Made by a program: the position numbers and the translations under genes
Notes under the pieces: generated by a model
What the model was told of the DNA's origin: nothing
Seen by the model: the letters and a program-made list of their open reading frames with translations, nothing else
The model's database searches: none
DNA from: Anaspis maculata
Taxonomy: Eukaryota > Arthropoda > Insecta > Coleoptera > Scraptiidae
Direction: 5' to 3'
Length of the DNA stretch: 64,000 nt
Assembly: GCA_949128115.1 (NCBI GenBank)
Contig: OX421961.1
Location: forward strand, 106,376,363-106,440,362
Shown: piece by piece, positions 24,201 through 34,521 of the stretch
How the letters are laid out: the number at the start of each line of letters is the position of its first letter
Numbering within the stretch: the first letter of the stretch is position 1

Positions 24201-26828
24201 CATCTTCTGACAGTCCATCCTGCAAACACAAAACTCATGACCCTCAAAAGAAAGTTTGTGCAGGGTGATATGTAAACCAGTACCAAATTTCAGTGTGCTC
24301 AACCAAACTAAGTTTGTGAAAAAGTGCCATTTTTTCAGTCTCAACCATGACATTATGAAGCTTAATATCTTACCTCAAAAGGATTTTGGTTTGAAATTTT
24401 TCGAATCGGAAGTCCAACAACGAGGATATGATTTTTTCAAATTGGTGAGATTTTGGTCATCGTGGATTTCCTCGAGTAGTGTCCTTTGAAGGCCATTGTT
24501 TTTTAACTGAAACTTGAATTTTACAACGGAATCACACGCAAGAGGTAGAGGAGCTTGTGGTGTGGTAGTCAGCGCGTTCGACTTCCACGCCAGAGGTCGT
24601 AGGTTCGATTCCTACCGTGGGCGGTCGTATTTTCGTCTCGAAAACAAGCTCCTTGATTTCGTTGGAAAGCTTGCTAAATGCAAGACGCGTCGTGTGTCGC
24701 ATAGCACATAAAATACGAACGATGGTCCCGACTCCATGCGATGTTGGTGGTCGTTAAAAACCGCTACCTTGTGTTGGAACACGAAATTTCCGGTATAGTG
24801 GAGGAAAGCATTCACCGGCGTCGGTGACGGGTCTCGTTGCAAAAATAGACCGACGTTGAACAAAGAAAAAAAACACGCAAGAGGTTAAAATTATGAGAAA
24901 ACCATGCATCACGCATGAATTGCTGCTAATGTTTACTTTTAGAATAGTTAGCCCAACTTGAGGCTCAACTGGTATTTGAAAAAATTGCCACTATTTAACC
25001 TTCAAAATTACGAAGGTGGGTTGTAAGGTAAGTCAACTTGTTCAAAAATCATTGAATGAGCAATTTCTTTAAATTTCATATTCTTACCAACAAAAGGCCG
25101 ATTGTAGTGCGTTAGGTCTGGTTCATATCTTCGTTTGGGCTGGACTTCTTCGAAAAATTCCGAAACTGTTTTGAGGTAACACATAAAACTTTGTAATGCC
25201 ATGGTTGACATTGAGATTTTTTCACAAACGGGGTTTCGTTGAACATATTGAAAGTTTGTTGTGGTTTACGTATCTCCACATAATCTGCAAAATGGACTGC
25301 CAGAAGATAAGGCTAACGGACACCTCAATCCGAATCGAAATAGCTGCCGGAAATCAAAAGAAACATCGTTTGGAAAGGGGAAACATTTTTGGTCGTGTCA
25401 CATTGAGCAGTGGGCAAGTTAAGTTGAACCTATTAGTTGTTCAACTAGTTCAACTCAAACTTGGTTTAGTGTATCGCAAAAATGGAGTCCTTGTTTTTTT
25501 TTTTTTTTTTTTTTTTGCTTCCAATAACCTTCATGATGCTTTGGTAGCCAAATAGCATAATAGACTGAGTGTTTGTCGGCAAGTATGCATTTTTTTTCAA
25601 TTTCATAAAGTTCAAATAAAAACTTGTTAGGTAGGGGCCCAGGGACCCATAATTTCAATAATAAACGAATTGGTGAAACGGGTGAAAAAACACGTAATTG
25701 AGTTTTTTTTTTACTTTGGCACTGGGTTTGTTTACTCGACAGGCAGCATGACCATTGAACAACTGATCTCGATTGATCTCTGATTGACCATTATATGCGT
25801 TTCTGAATGATCAGGAAATTAGAGTTGACGGCACACCACATGGACCTGTGGGCGGGGCTTAACAGAAAAACAAAAATCGTTTTGGACGAGTCCGTGTGTT
25901 GAAATAGGGGAAGCAACACCGTCAGCTGGAGCGGTGGACCATTACCAGATCACAGGTGAACCTAAAATCCCACTGCAAATCTAGGTGCACCACTAAATGA
26001 GCTCAGTTCGCGCAGTTAGGCTCCGCCCACAGGTCCCTGTGGTGTGCCGTCAACTCTACGTAAAGGCTTTTTGCCCAGCCGGCGCTTTCTGTTGATGGAT
26101 TACCTAGCAACCCCCTGAAAAGTTTTCCATTCATTTTTGCTGAGCCGACGAATATTGCCTCATGTGCGGCATGTTTGGCTTGAAATATGTTCATGCTTTT
26201 TCTGGCTCTAGTCGCAAATGTGCCATAGCCCTTCCCATTATTGATAATCATCCCGATTGTCCAAATTGCAACCCCTACCACAAAACTATATAAAAACAAA
26301 ATTCAAGTTGATTTTCAAAAATGTAGGACGTTTGGGACTGCAAGTTGTTCAGATACGGGCCGACACAAACCTTATTATTACGGCATTGCATATCCCAGTC
26401 GGTAACAGGTTGTCAGGTTAAAATTCAAGGTCATTTGCAGTCAACTCGTTACGAAAGTCACTATTCGAACTTCGATCTTCATTTGAAGAATGGACACTGA
26501 ACTGTTTTTTTTTAATAATTTTTTTATTATTTTTTTTTTAATCGCATTATTGTAAGCAGTGACACTATTTTACTACAGTAATTAGACCAAGTTCAGAGTT
26601 ATTAATCAACCCTATTGGTCTGATTTAGTCTGAGCAAAATCTCAGGAGCTGAGATTTTTAAAATGATTTTGTTTCTCACAGGAATATACGGGCGAGGATG
26701 ACGCCGACCTATACTTGGAGGAGCGCGAGAAGGCGCTGCAAACCGCCCAGGCCGAAAAGCGTCGCATCCAGCTGTCGGTGCCTGGCATCCTGAACCCGCA
26801 CGAGGTCCCTGAGGAAATGCAGGATTAG
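12214..26828 (+). CDS. XPO1: Exportin-1 (CRM1), nuclear export receptor, complete
   Basis: Exons: 12214-13623, 20521-21060, 21188-21364, 21513-21803, 23457-24065 and 26682-26828; all introns are phase 0 with GT-AG ends, and the product is 1,057 aa (human 1,071). XPO1 binds leucine-rich NES cargo with RanGTP and carries it through the nuclear pore. The N-terminal importin-beta-type domain (about residues 35-105, with [11 protein letters not shown]), the exportin-1-like domain (about 110-260) and the CRM1 C-terminal domain (about 695-1,030, with [14 protein letters not shown]) are all present. Residue 515 ([13 protein letters not shown]) is the cysteine equivalent to human Cys528, the leptomycin B target. 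The acidic-loop region (KPEEVLVVE...DTDSINLYK) is kept. The start at 12214 follows AAA and matches the homologue length; an upstream GTG codon in frame is not used. Introns 1, 4 and 5 are loaded with repeats. Confidence 0.97.
13856..15921. repeat. 2.07-kb palindrome in XPO1 intron 1
   Basis: Arms of about 1 kb face each other around a loop near 14865-14934. The outer ends ACAGTAGTACAAGCGG and the complement of ACTGTAGTACTAGCGG match, and matches continue through the GGACCAGCAGGGGGT region and the AAGGGGATGTGTGGGGTATC region on both sides. The arms differ by scattered changes and small indels, so it is not new. Short frames in the arms are mirror copies. It is probably a foldback transposon; no coding capacity or target duplication was identified. 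Confidence 0.8.
16151..16223 (+). repeat. tRNA-like sequence (pseudo-tRNA or SINE head)
   Basis: A good pol III A box (TAGCACAGTTGG) is followed about 45 bases later by a near-consensus B box (AGTTCGATTTC). The 5' and 3' acceptor strands do not pair, so a functional tRNA is unlikely. It lies inside XPO1 intron 1 and differs from the three SINE copies in this window. Confidence 0.5.
16887..19386. mobile_element. 2.5-kb inverted-repeat element in XPO1 intron 1
   Basis: The left end CCCGGTTGCAAGAA is repeated as a complement at the right end, and a second shared block (TACTCCGGAGCAAAT against TTTGCTCCGCAGCAAA) lies just inside. Internal frames include one of 208 codons at 18544-19170 (+) and one of 71 codons at 19002-19217 (-), neither recognised, and a degenerate THAP-like start on the - strand (17022-17324). 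I saw no exact target duplication. It could be a decayed autonomous DNA transposon. Confidence 0.5.
17022..17324 (-). pseudogene. Degenerate THAP-like zinc-finger start
   Basis: The frame starts with a [15 protein letters not shown] segment, which resembles the opening of a THAP zinc finger (C-x-x-x-x-C then a basic stretch and FH..P). Six codons earlier on the same frame is ATG, and the position where a first cysteine would fall reads TGA. The rest of the 100-codon frame does not continue as a THAP domain. THAP domains are found in host factors and in P-element-type transposases; the inverted-repeat setting favours a transposon remnant. This is a weak call. Confidence 0.3.
19592..20114. mobile_element. 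CAGGGTG-family foldback element, TA duplication
   Basis: It starts CAGGGTGTTACAC after TA and ends GTGAGTCACCCTG before TA. Internal sequence is T-rich with partial inverted symmetry (TTTAGGAGATAG against CATCTCCTTAAA). It is the most diverged of four members; the others are at 42878, 53750 and 61754. It lies in XPO1 intron 1. Confidence 0.55.
22099..22224. repeat. Hairpin 1 in XPO1 intron 4
   Basis: Arms of about 40 bases (ATACCATGCG ... GGGGTAGGCTGTG and complement) pair almost perfectly, with a loop of about 42 bases reading GGTCAAATTTCAGG and then GGCCAGGG. Read as RNA this would form a long stem. It is followed 13 bases later by hairpin 2, whose loop is related. Confidence 0.75.
22238..22350. 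repeat. Hairpin 2 in XPO1 intron 4
   Basis: TAACGGGTGTTTTTT pairs exactly with AAAAAACACCCGTTA, then the arms continue through CTGGCGTC and GCATGCTGT. The loop contains CCGGTCGAATGAGG and then GGCTGGAGCACAGC, close to the equivalent bases in hairpin 1. The stem arms of the two hairpins are unlike each other, but the loop-proximal bases are alike, so they look like two members of one structural family. Confidence 0.75.
24547..24872 (+). mobile_element. tRNA-derived SINE, copy 1 (XPO1 intron 5)
   Basis: The head contains an A-box-like TGGTGTGGTAGTCAGCGCG and a B box GGTTCGATTCC; the body is shared with copies at 30736 and 40773; the tail is A-rich. A 13-base target duplication, ACACGCAAGAGGT, flanks it at 24534-24546 and 24873-24885, as expected for LINE-driven retroposition. 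It is the best-bounded copy. Confidence 0.9.
25820..26057. repeat. Palindromic MITE in XPO1 intron 5
   Basis: TAGAGTTGACGGCACACCAC on the left pairs with its complement at the right end, and the arms extend through GGACCTGTGGGCGG. The whole unit is 238 bp. No coding frame and no certain target duplication were seen. Confidence 0.75.
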
Positions 26829-27930
26829 CAGTTTGATGACCTGTAGAGAGAACCTACTGTATCTATTAACCTAAATCTTATAATTTAAAACGATATTTTT
26901 GTATTTGTATCATTCATTAGTGATCTGATTGATTGAGTGCAGAATGAAGTGTTTTGTGCATCATCACCAGAACTTGATGAGGATTCTTACATACACACAT
27001 CATACACATTACGTTACTACATTCACTTGTCTAGGTAAGTCTTTTTGTTTTTTTTTTTAATAATATCTAGAACGTCATTTTATACATAACGATATACCCA
27101 AGCATCATGATTGTGAATATGATGTCCTCACCTCCAGTAATCACTCGTAATAATAATTGATTTTTAAATTATTAGCGGCACAAAACACAACACTACTAAA
27201 AGAAAAGAAATGCGTGAGAGTATAACTGTAAAACAGTACGTTTAGGTTGAATGTAATTCGATTTTTTCCATCTGAATAGATGATTGGCTTATTTTTAAGT
27301 TGTTTAAGTTTGAACCAATTTTTAGTTTGTTAAAATGACAACCCGATAGGACAGAATAACAAGTAAAATGAAAAAAAGGTTTTTAGTACTTATGAGCAGA
27401 CATGTGGTACACCAATACAAACTGAATTGACGATTATTATTACAATACACAAGTCTCAGAAAAAGAGTAAATAAAATTTGTACATTTTTATAACAGAATT
27501 GTGTATAAAGCCCTGTCTGAGGCATGAGAATCCAAGAGTACACTCACTTTGCATTTATAGTCCCCATCCCACGTTTGATTTTGGGCGTTATTGGAGATCA
27601 GTTTATAACTTTTAGACTGCTGTACATATTATGGCCGAACTTTTTTTGGGTTGTGGTGTATTTGTTTGATTTTAAGCAAATTTGCGCCAAATTTAATTTA
27701 TTGTTTCTTTCAAAAACAGTATGGACAGATGATATTGCTGAAGTCACACACATGGTATTAGAAATTAGTTGCCTTTTGTATAAAAAAAAACGCTTTTCAA
27801 CTTATGCTTTGTGAAACAACAGTTGATATAATTTTAGTCTTATAACAGTGTACTGCGCGGAGGCTTGCCTCCAAAACATACATTGATTGAATCTGTAGTG
27901 TAGTTGTTAATAATTTGTGATCATTTCATT

Positions 27931-27936
27931 AATAAA
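27931..27936 (+). terminator. XPO1: Candidate XPO1 polyadenylation signal
   Basis: A consensus AATAAA lies about 1.1 kb after the XPO1 stop codon in AT-rich sequence, and the region 26829-27960 has no other gene. Earlier weaker signals could also be used. The VPS9 gene ends convergently near 28.1-28.7 kb, so the two 3' UTRs face each other. Confidence 0.5.
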
Positions 27937-28704
27937 ATTGTATAAAAACTGACAGCCGCTAGTTTCTTTGTGATGTTGGCTTATTATTATATTTTTATTA
28001 TCATTTTGGTCAATTCGGCAAGAGTCCCTCAGCTCAAGAAGATAATTTTCAACAGAAACAACCGACAAAAATAGAACTAGAACATCATCTTCCAGCAGAG
28101 GAAGCTGATAGCCATTTGTATCAGGAAGTTGATTTGTTTATTGATTTCATTTTTATATTCTAACAACAATTGCAACGCTTTGTTTTTATTTTCGCACATG
28201 AATTTTTTTTCATGCTATGCCTAGAAGAAGGCAGGAACAATTTTTTTCCCAATTTTATATTTTACAAAGAAATTCTATTTTAGTTAGTATAAACTCTACA
28301 GTACAAACTTATCAGTTGAATAATGAATACTAATAATAGTAATAAAAGCAAGTTTGAATACTTTTACACGCACAATTATTATAGCACAATGCAAAGAGAA
28401 TTATTACAATAACAAATTTTCTTTTTCCTCAAGTGAAGGAAAGCACCAAGGTACCGTAATATTGTGGTACTTATGTTTAAATAACAAAACAGTTTTGCTT
28501 TTCACTTCCACCATGTAACAGTAGCGCAATATTTTAATATTTCTATCCCTTCATCAACCAGGGTGGGTAAGGTGGGTACAAATCGCATGCTCATTTCATA
28601 TTTTGACATAATACATACAAAAGTAGTGATTATGTAGTGGGAAATCTCTTTTCCATATATTTTTTGATATATCACGATTATGTTTAGGAGTATGATCATA
28701 TTTT

Positions 28705-31630
28705 TCAGAATCCATCCAGAACTTGATCTTCACAAGTAGAAGTACTTATCAAATCTAATATCCTGCTCCTCTCCTCGTCGATCAAAGTCTTGCTGTCTCT
28801 GTTCTCTTCTTGTGAAGTCAGTCTCATGAACTCGAGCAAATCGATGCTGCTCTTCAAGTTGTCGTCACTACTTGGCTCTAGAGAGTTCTCGTCCAAGGCT
28901 TTCAGTCTGTCCATCGCGATGGTATAATCTTTGAAAATTGTACTGCAAACAAAAACAGAAAATGATATGGTAATTATAACGGAACATTTGGTAGGGAAGT
29001 TCGCGACTACAGTCTCTCCTACTAACCTATCAACTAGCAGTAATCTGGACTATTAATAACCAACTTAATTGCATCAGAATGTTAATCAAGTAATCAAGCC
29101 TATCAATCAATCTCTAATTGAGCATCGTTTAAGGTATCTCCCAGTTAAATCTCGTAGTATCAAAGAAGTACCTACGTCAAATCTAAGGAAAACAGCGAAA
29201 CGAAATTACGAAACTTACAATTCCACGTGTCTTTCCGAAAGTTTGTAGTAAAAGGATTGAATGTAGCACAAGTTGGATGCAAGATGTGCTAGTTTCGATT
29301 TTATAATCACCACCATCAGGGATGGAATGACGTCGCTGTTGTTAACGATTGGAATTTCATTCTCTTTTTCTGTAAAATAAAATATATGAATTTCCTGTGT
29401 TAGTGATATTTAAAGAACAGAATACAGAAATAGTGGGTAACACAAAATAGCAAAATGTATAGGCTTAACGGATTTGGCGCGAGTTTAACCAAAAAAGTTG
29501 ATTAAGGAATGGCTAATTTGAGATATTCTTAGGTGGATGCTGGCCATGTTTTCTGTTTAATCAACTGAATAACAAATGATTGGTGTTTTTTCGGATTTCA
29601 CTAATTTTCCTTGGTCAACTAGCATTGGTCAGAACAAAATCCATGTAACAGCGTGTTAACGTTAACACAGTGTTAACTTCTTGGTGGGACCCGCGGTAGG
29701 AGCTTTAATTTTTAAAATACGAAAAAGGTAGGTAATCAAACCTGAATATTTGGAAATCATGGACACCATGGCGGATTTCAGTTCAGCGAAGACCAAATCG
29801 TATGCGCCACAAAGACAGTTCATTTTGTCAATGGGGCTGATGTAAGTGTCGATTATTGATAGTTCAACGATCTAGAATTTGAAAAAAATTAATTCTAATT
29901 ATCAAAATATGGAAAGCTGCGAAAACTCACTGCGGCGCACAATGGAATGGAGAAGTTTTTGCCCGCGCCCAGCTGTTCGGCTGTTACTTGCATGCCGCAG
30001 AGTGTTTTCGATTTTTCGAAAATGTAGATGTCGTCGGTGCACAGCTTGGCTTTGATAACCGGCATAAAATTGTCGTACACTTTGTTGAATACGGCCCTGA
30101 AATTCAAATGGAAGTTAGGGTGGGTTCAGTCAGCCTACTTAGCCGCGGTTTTAGTTTTAGCCGTAAGCGCTGCATCGCTTATTGGCTGTTCTGTGGAGGC
30201 TGGTTCATAAGAGCCAATGGATAAGAGCCGACTAAAATCAAACTTGCGGCTAAATAAGCTGACTAAACCCAATGCGGTCCCATAGGAACTATTAATGGTC
30301 CTTATTCTCTAAAAATAACATTCGATTAACGCTCTGTTACGCTGTTATTACCGAGGCAACTGCCCAAGGACTGACAGGATTTTTTACATAACAGAGCGTT
30401 TTTTTTTACAGAATCGCACCATCATAGTAAACATTCCATGAACGCTCTGTTACGTAAAAAATCCTATCGGCCATTGGCTGTCGCCTAGGTAATAACAGCG
30501 TGACAGAGCCTTCATGGAATGTTATTTTTTAGAGAATCGCACCATAAAGCTCGATACCAAGTTCGCTTTTATAGTGCGATTCTGTAAAAAATAGGCTATA
30601 TTTGGCAAGTTACGCCGTCCTGACTTTACGCCTGCAAGTTGGTATCGAGCCGTTAGGACCGTGTTGTAGTCAGCGAAAACATACGAATTGAGATCATATA
30701 CAGCCCCAATAGAAAGAGTATGATAAAGTGCATAGCAGAGGAGCTTGTGGTGTGGTAGTTGGCGCGTTCGACTACCACTCCAGAGGTCGCGGGTTCGATC
30801 TCCGCCGGGGACGGATTTTCGCTTCGAAAACAAGCTTCTTGGTTTAGTTGGAATGCTTGCTAAATGCAAGACAATGCACAAGACAAATGCAAATGTGTGT
30901 CGCATAGCACGTAAAATACGAACGATGGTGCCAACCTCATGCGATGTTGGTGGTCGTTAAAAATCTCTACCCTGTGTTGGAACACACAGGGGTTCGGCAA
31001 AATTTCCGGTATAGTGGAGGAAAGCATTCATCGGTGTCGGTGTTAGGCCTCGTTGCGGAAATAGGCCGACGTTAAATAAACGAATAAAAAAAAAGTGCAT
31101 AGGGCGCATAGTGCATAGGGAAAAAGTTCAGGCGGGGTATTGGGGTTTACCAAAGTATGCGAGTCGATTCGGCATCATCACAGTCGAAAATCTTTTCGCA
31201 GAGATTCTGGTACGTTTCTCGCATTTTGGTGAAGATCTCTTGGACTTTAATTTTGAATTCTTGCCCACCGCTTTCCACTGCTTTCTGGCGTAGACGTTCT
31301 TTGAGCTTATCGTCCATCGTCACGGTATTGAGCAGCAGATCTCTGAGTCTGTAATATTTTAAAAGAATGTATAATACTGTGACGTCTAAATTTTAAACTT
31401 AAAAGGCATGGGGCTTATCAGACAGCCTGTACTTCAATGAATGAAAACAGAATACCTGTAACAGTAGGTATATTTACACCGAATTACGCAAGTAGCCGTA
31501 ATTCTAGAACGCCTAATATTGAAATAACGATGTTGACGACAATAGTATGAGAAGAAATGTTACTTCTATATACTTAGCAGAGTCTTATCGACTAGGTATA
31601 AAGATCTTACTGATTCACGTCGTAGTCCAT
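28705..31630 (-). CDS. VPS9-domain protein, putative Rab5-family GEF
   Basis: Exons in transcript order: 31630-31611, 31348-31151, 30096-29931, 29871-29742, 29369-29219 and 28942-28705, all with GT-AG introns. The product is 300 aa and starts MDYDVNQ. The VPS9 signature is visible: SPIDKMNCL at about residues 140-148, then VIPSLMVVIIKS and LASNLCYIQSF at about 185-210. VPS9 domains catalyse nucleotide exchange on Rab5-type GTPases in endosomal traffic. The protein is much shorter than Rabex-5, RIN, ALS2 or Varp, with no ankyrin, RA or zinc-finger domain seen. Which family it belongs to is unclear, so I give no gene symbol. Intron 2 (30097-31150) holds several MITEs and a SINE. The 3' UTR runs left from 28704, with TTTATT signals (AATAAA on this strand) at 28185-28190 and 28137-28142. 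Confidence 0.85.
30121..30271. mobile_element. Short relative of the 9471-10216 element
   Basis: The ends TGGGTTCAGTCAGC and GCTGACTAAACCCA are inverted repeats, and TTTTAGTTTTAGCCG and GGCTAAATAAGC resemble the subterminal parts of the TAA element at 9471. The unit is 151 bp in intron 2 of the VPS9 gene. No clean target duplication was seen. Confidence 0.65.
30297..30543. repeat. Palindromic MITE in VPS9-gene intron
   Basis: The arms share ATTCTCTAAAAA, ATAACATTC and the CTCTGTTACG...TTACC blocks in inverted order, with a centre near 30420. Ends GGTCC and GCACC are related to the GGCC-type hairpins. TTTTTTACA(T) and GAATCGCACC motifs recur inside, so it may itself be nested. Target duplication is uncertain. 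Confidence 0.65.
30549..30650. mobile_element. MITE with GCTCGATACCAAGTT ends
   Basis: A 102-bp unit whose ends GCTCGATACCAAGTT and AAGTTGGTATCGAGC are inverted repeats. The interior TATTTGGCAAGTTACGCCG is shared with the copy at 62870-63009. Confidence 0.75.
30736..31091 (+). mobile_element. tRNA-derived SINE, copy 2 (VPS9-gene intron)
   Basis: The same head, body and A-rich tail as copy 1, with B box GGTTCGATC. AAAGTGCATAG flanks it at 30725-30735 and 31092-31102. It sits antisense to the host gene. It is longer than copy 1 by a small insertion in the middle. Confidence 0.88.
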
Positions 31631-32035
31631 TTTTGCACTTGATGGATAGAGGAAGCGGAGACGGAAACTGAATCGTCCTTGATGGAGGCTAAGGTCTTAT
31701 CGCTGATTGTTATCAAAAAGTAGATAGGTATAATTTGAATTCCACAATTTCGCTATGCTCGGAACACTACTAGTGCGCGACTATTGTTGTCTTACGTTCT
31801 ACTGGTAAAACCGAGGCGAGGGCAAAACATTGGAATGCGGCGGCTGTGAAAACCGTAAATAATAAAGAGCTTCGATTTTGGCCGAAGATCCCATTGTTTG
31901 TGTAGGTAACTACGTTTTACGTAGCGTAGCAACTGGGAGCGGCAAAGTCGATACAAACAAATCACCTGCTATGAAAATAATTCTCGTACACCCTTCAGCG
32001 GCCCTTCCCCATAATATTCCTTACCAAGGTCCTTC
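31631..32035. promoter_or_regulatory. Shared region between divergent VPS9 gene and TMEM17
   Basis: About 405 bases separate the start codons of two genes transcribed away from each other. It must contain both 5' UTRs and probably a bidirectional promoter. No TATA box stands out. The first 27 codons of TMEM17 were placed by splice phase, so upstream frames here (for example from 31878) are not coding. Confidence 0.5.
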
Positions 32036-32833
32036 ATGGATTGGAAAGAAACAGTTACATCGATTTCAGAAAAGGTATTCCCAGGGCTTTCGCAAAAAGT
32101 CGACGACGACGTTTGCGGTAAGCGAAGTCTTGAACATTTTTACCTTTCTTCTATCTTGGCATAAGTACTTAAACTAACGCAGGAGAATTTGTAGGAAATG
32201 AAGTCACTTCCAATCTGCCCTTGCAAATGTCGCTTTATTTCAACGTGATTTTTGCGCCGTTTTGGACTAGCATACTCGTCCTGTATTTAAATAACAACGT
32301 AAGTACCTACCGACCTAGTTCCTACTTTGTCGCTAGACCTACATTATAAAAACTTTAAACAACCGAAACTTGCAGTATCACTGCTTCACTGAGATTTACA
32401 AATTCATCGTAATAACAATACTTGCTACGATATTCGTGGTGGAACTGATACGACTGTATTTAGGATACAAAGGCAATTTGGAAGACAAGGTAAGGCCGTG
32501 TAGAGCTTCTATATCCTATGAGATGTCTAAAAAGGTTACTTTTTATAGATTCCTGAACTGGCTGGATTCTGGATGTTATCGCTACTGCTCCAGTTCCCTC
32601 TGCAAGGTTTCTTGCTCTTGAATCCGTATTTTCGTCTCCATGTCATCGAAATTATAGTCCAAAGTATAATGTTCATCATGCTTTGTGTCCAGCTGTTCTC
32701 GAGCTACAAAGCCTTGAAGTTTACAGCTGCCCAACAAGCCACTTACTTTAGAATTATGAAATTGCGTTCAGATGTTACAGTCGCTGACATCCAGGACCGT
32801 TATAAAATAAGACATGGTAACAGCTGTATGTAA
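32036..32833 (+). CDS. TMEM17: Transmembrane protein 17, ciliary transition zone
   Basis: Exons: 32036-32117, 32183-32298, 32376-32489 and 32549-32833; the product is 198 aa, the same length as human TMEM17. TMEM17 is a multi-pass membrane protein of the MKS module of the ciliary transition zone. Family motifs are clear: LQMSLYFN near residue 42, YKFIVIT near 74, IRLYLGYKGNLEDKIPELAGFW spanning the third splice junction, and LLLQFP near 118. Four membrane segments are visible at about 49-64, 74-94, 108-128 and 135-158. The start at 32036 gives MDWKETV and is required by the phase-1 junction between exons 1 and 2; the longer frame from 31878 is out of phase. The gene is compact and free of repeats, divergent from the VPS9 gene. 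The polyadenylation site was not identified. Confidence 0.93.
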
Positions 32834-33111
32834 CAAAAATAGGAAAATCTTAGATCTGGTCAATACACCAAAATTTATCATGAACAAAATTTGATGATAA
32901 AACAACATGGGAAATTTGGAAACGTCAATCCCGTCTTGTTCGGTACCAGCACCAGCGGATGCCTAGAAAAATGCCTCATCATGTCTGCCGCGGGACTTCC
33001 CATCGTAGCATCATTCCTGCAACGTCTTGGAAGATAATTTAAATTATCTGTAAAATTGCTTTTAAATGCAATATTATTTTTGTACATACAGGTACACTCT
33101 ATTATTTGTTT

Positions 33112-33171
33112 CAATTGAGGTCTCCAATTTTCCGTTGTCTCTCTTTACTGTGACGTCATGCGTATAAGTAT
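33112..33171 (-). repeat. 60-bp repeat, exact inverted copy of 2273-2332
   Basis: This is the partner of the element at 2273-2332, in opposite orientation, just downstream of TMEM17. No mismatch was seen over the 60 bases. Confidence 0.75.
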
Positions 33172-33203
33172 CTACGTATAAGAGACGGTTAATCGAGGTC
33201 ATT

Positions 33204-33400
33204 GGGCGCTTCCCAATAAGGCGTATAAGTACACAATTCGACACATATGGACACAATTTGACACAGCTAGCGTTCCAATAGCAGTAATAGCACCACATGT
33301 CGACACAATCGAAACATTGTCGAGGCTGAGTTTAGAATTGAGCTGGCAAGTGCACTTTGACATTGTGTATCCGTCTTGTCGCAGTTATTGGAAAGCGCCC
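33204..33400. mobile_element. MITE with GGGCGCTT ends
   Basis: GGGCGCTTCCCAATAA at the left end is matched by the complement of GGGCGCTTTCCAATAACTG at the right end. The interior contains repeated GACACA motifs. The unit is 197 bp with no coding frame and no certain target duplication. Confidence 0.7.
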
Positions 33401-33697
33401 TATGTTTCTTGAGATATGACATTTCGTTTCTGACAATGGGAAATTTTTCGATTCTGACAAGCGCTCTGTCGTGTATTTATTTGATTTCAGCATGGATTTC
33501 ATAGTTTCACTTGTTCTTACCCTCTTTCTTACCAATAAGTGTGTTATATGTAGTGGAAAACTGAGAAGATACTTACAGAAATGGTTCAAGGGTGTTGTGT
33601 CGCTCTATGCGAGTGCGATAATAAGGCGAATACACCCGGCATGCACCGGTTCACGAAAGACCCAAACTTGATGGAAGTGTGGCTGCACCAGCACCAG

Positions 33698-33803
33698 GGG
33701 CCCTATTTCTAGAAAGGATGTGATCCGTTCACATGCGAAGTTGCTAGGCAACCAGGGCTGTGATTGGCTGAACTGTGATCGCTCCCCTCTAGAAATAAGG
33801 CCC
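33698..33803. mobile_element. Hairpin MITE with GGGCC ends, CAG duplication
   Basis: GGGCCCTATTTCTAGA at the left pairs with the complement of GGGCCTTATTTCTAGA at the right. CAG lies on both sides (33695-33697, 33804-33806). At 106 bp it is one of the smallest members of the GGCC-ended group with three-base duplications. Confidence 0.75.
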
Positions 33804-34521
33804 CAGCAGGGATCACGCTGCACCAGACACGTGCATCTTTCTACGAAAAAACTCTATTACTTCGTCCATTAAAAACTCCCTTATGGGCTCTAGTGACTTT
33901 CCCCACATGATAATGGGAACAGTATAGCTATCCGATTCAAAATTCCCGCAAAAGTCAGAAACGAAACGTCCTAACGTCATAAACGTCAAAACGTCAAAGG
34001 TGACCTCGAAAAACCATGTATTTTTTATCTCTTAAAATTGGAAAGGTCAATTGTACGTAATAAGAAAACTTATCAGTTTGAATTTAGGTAACCACCTATA
34101 AGCAAAATCTAACTGAATTGATTGAAATCCGTTCAGTACTTCTCGAGTTATTGAACGTCAAAGTTTTGGCTTTGACAACTTATGACTTTTGACAGATGAG
34201 TCATAACATAACTATTACATGTTTTGAATAGAGTCTTCCAAAGGCTTCAAAGTGAGCTATTAAAAATCAAAGTCGTTGATCTCTTTCACTCTTTGACAAT
34301 GACATTTCCTTCTGGTAAATCACGTTGGAAACCTTATTTTCTCTTTTCTACCATAAAGCCTACTTACATACCAAACTTGGTCGAAATCGATCAGACGGTT
34401 TAGAAATAAATCGGAGGGGGGGGGAGGAGGGTCCAAAAAGACTTGACACACATAAAATACTAAAGACACAGACCGACCGACACGGAGTTTTCTTTTCGTC
34501 AGATCTCGACGTTTTAGCATA
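33804..34521. other. Intergenic stretch, repeat-like
   Basis: No gene is seen. Around 34350-34500 the sequence CCAAACTTGGTCGAAATCGATCA and a G-rich run resemble the opposite strand of a dispersed repeat also seen near 41382-41640 and 63125-63300. Confidence 0.4.

Noticed and set aside
31878..32177. 99-codon frame as the TMEM17 N-terminus
   Set aside because: The splice junction to exon 2 needs phase 1, and this frame ends in phase 0; the frame starting at 32036 fits both the phase and the family length.
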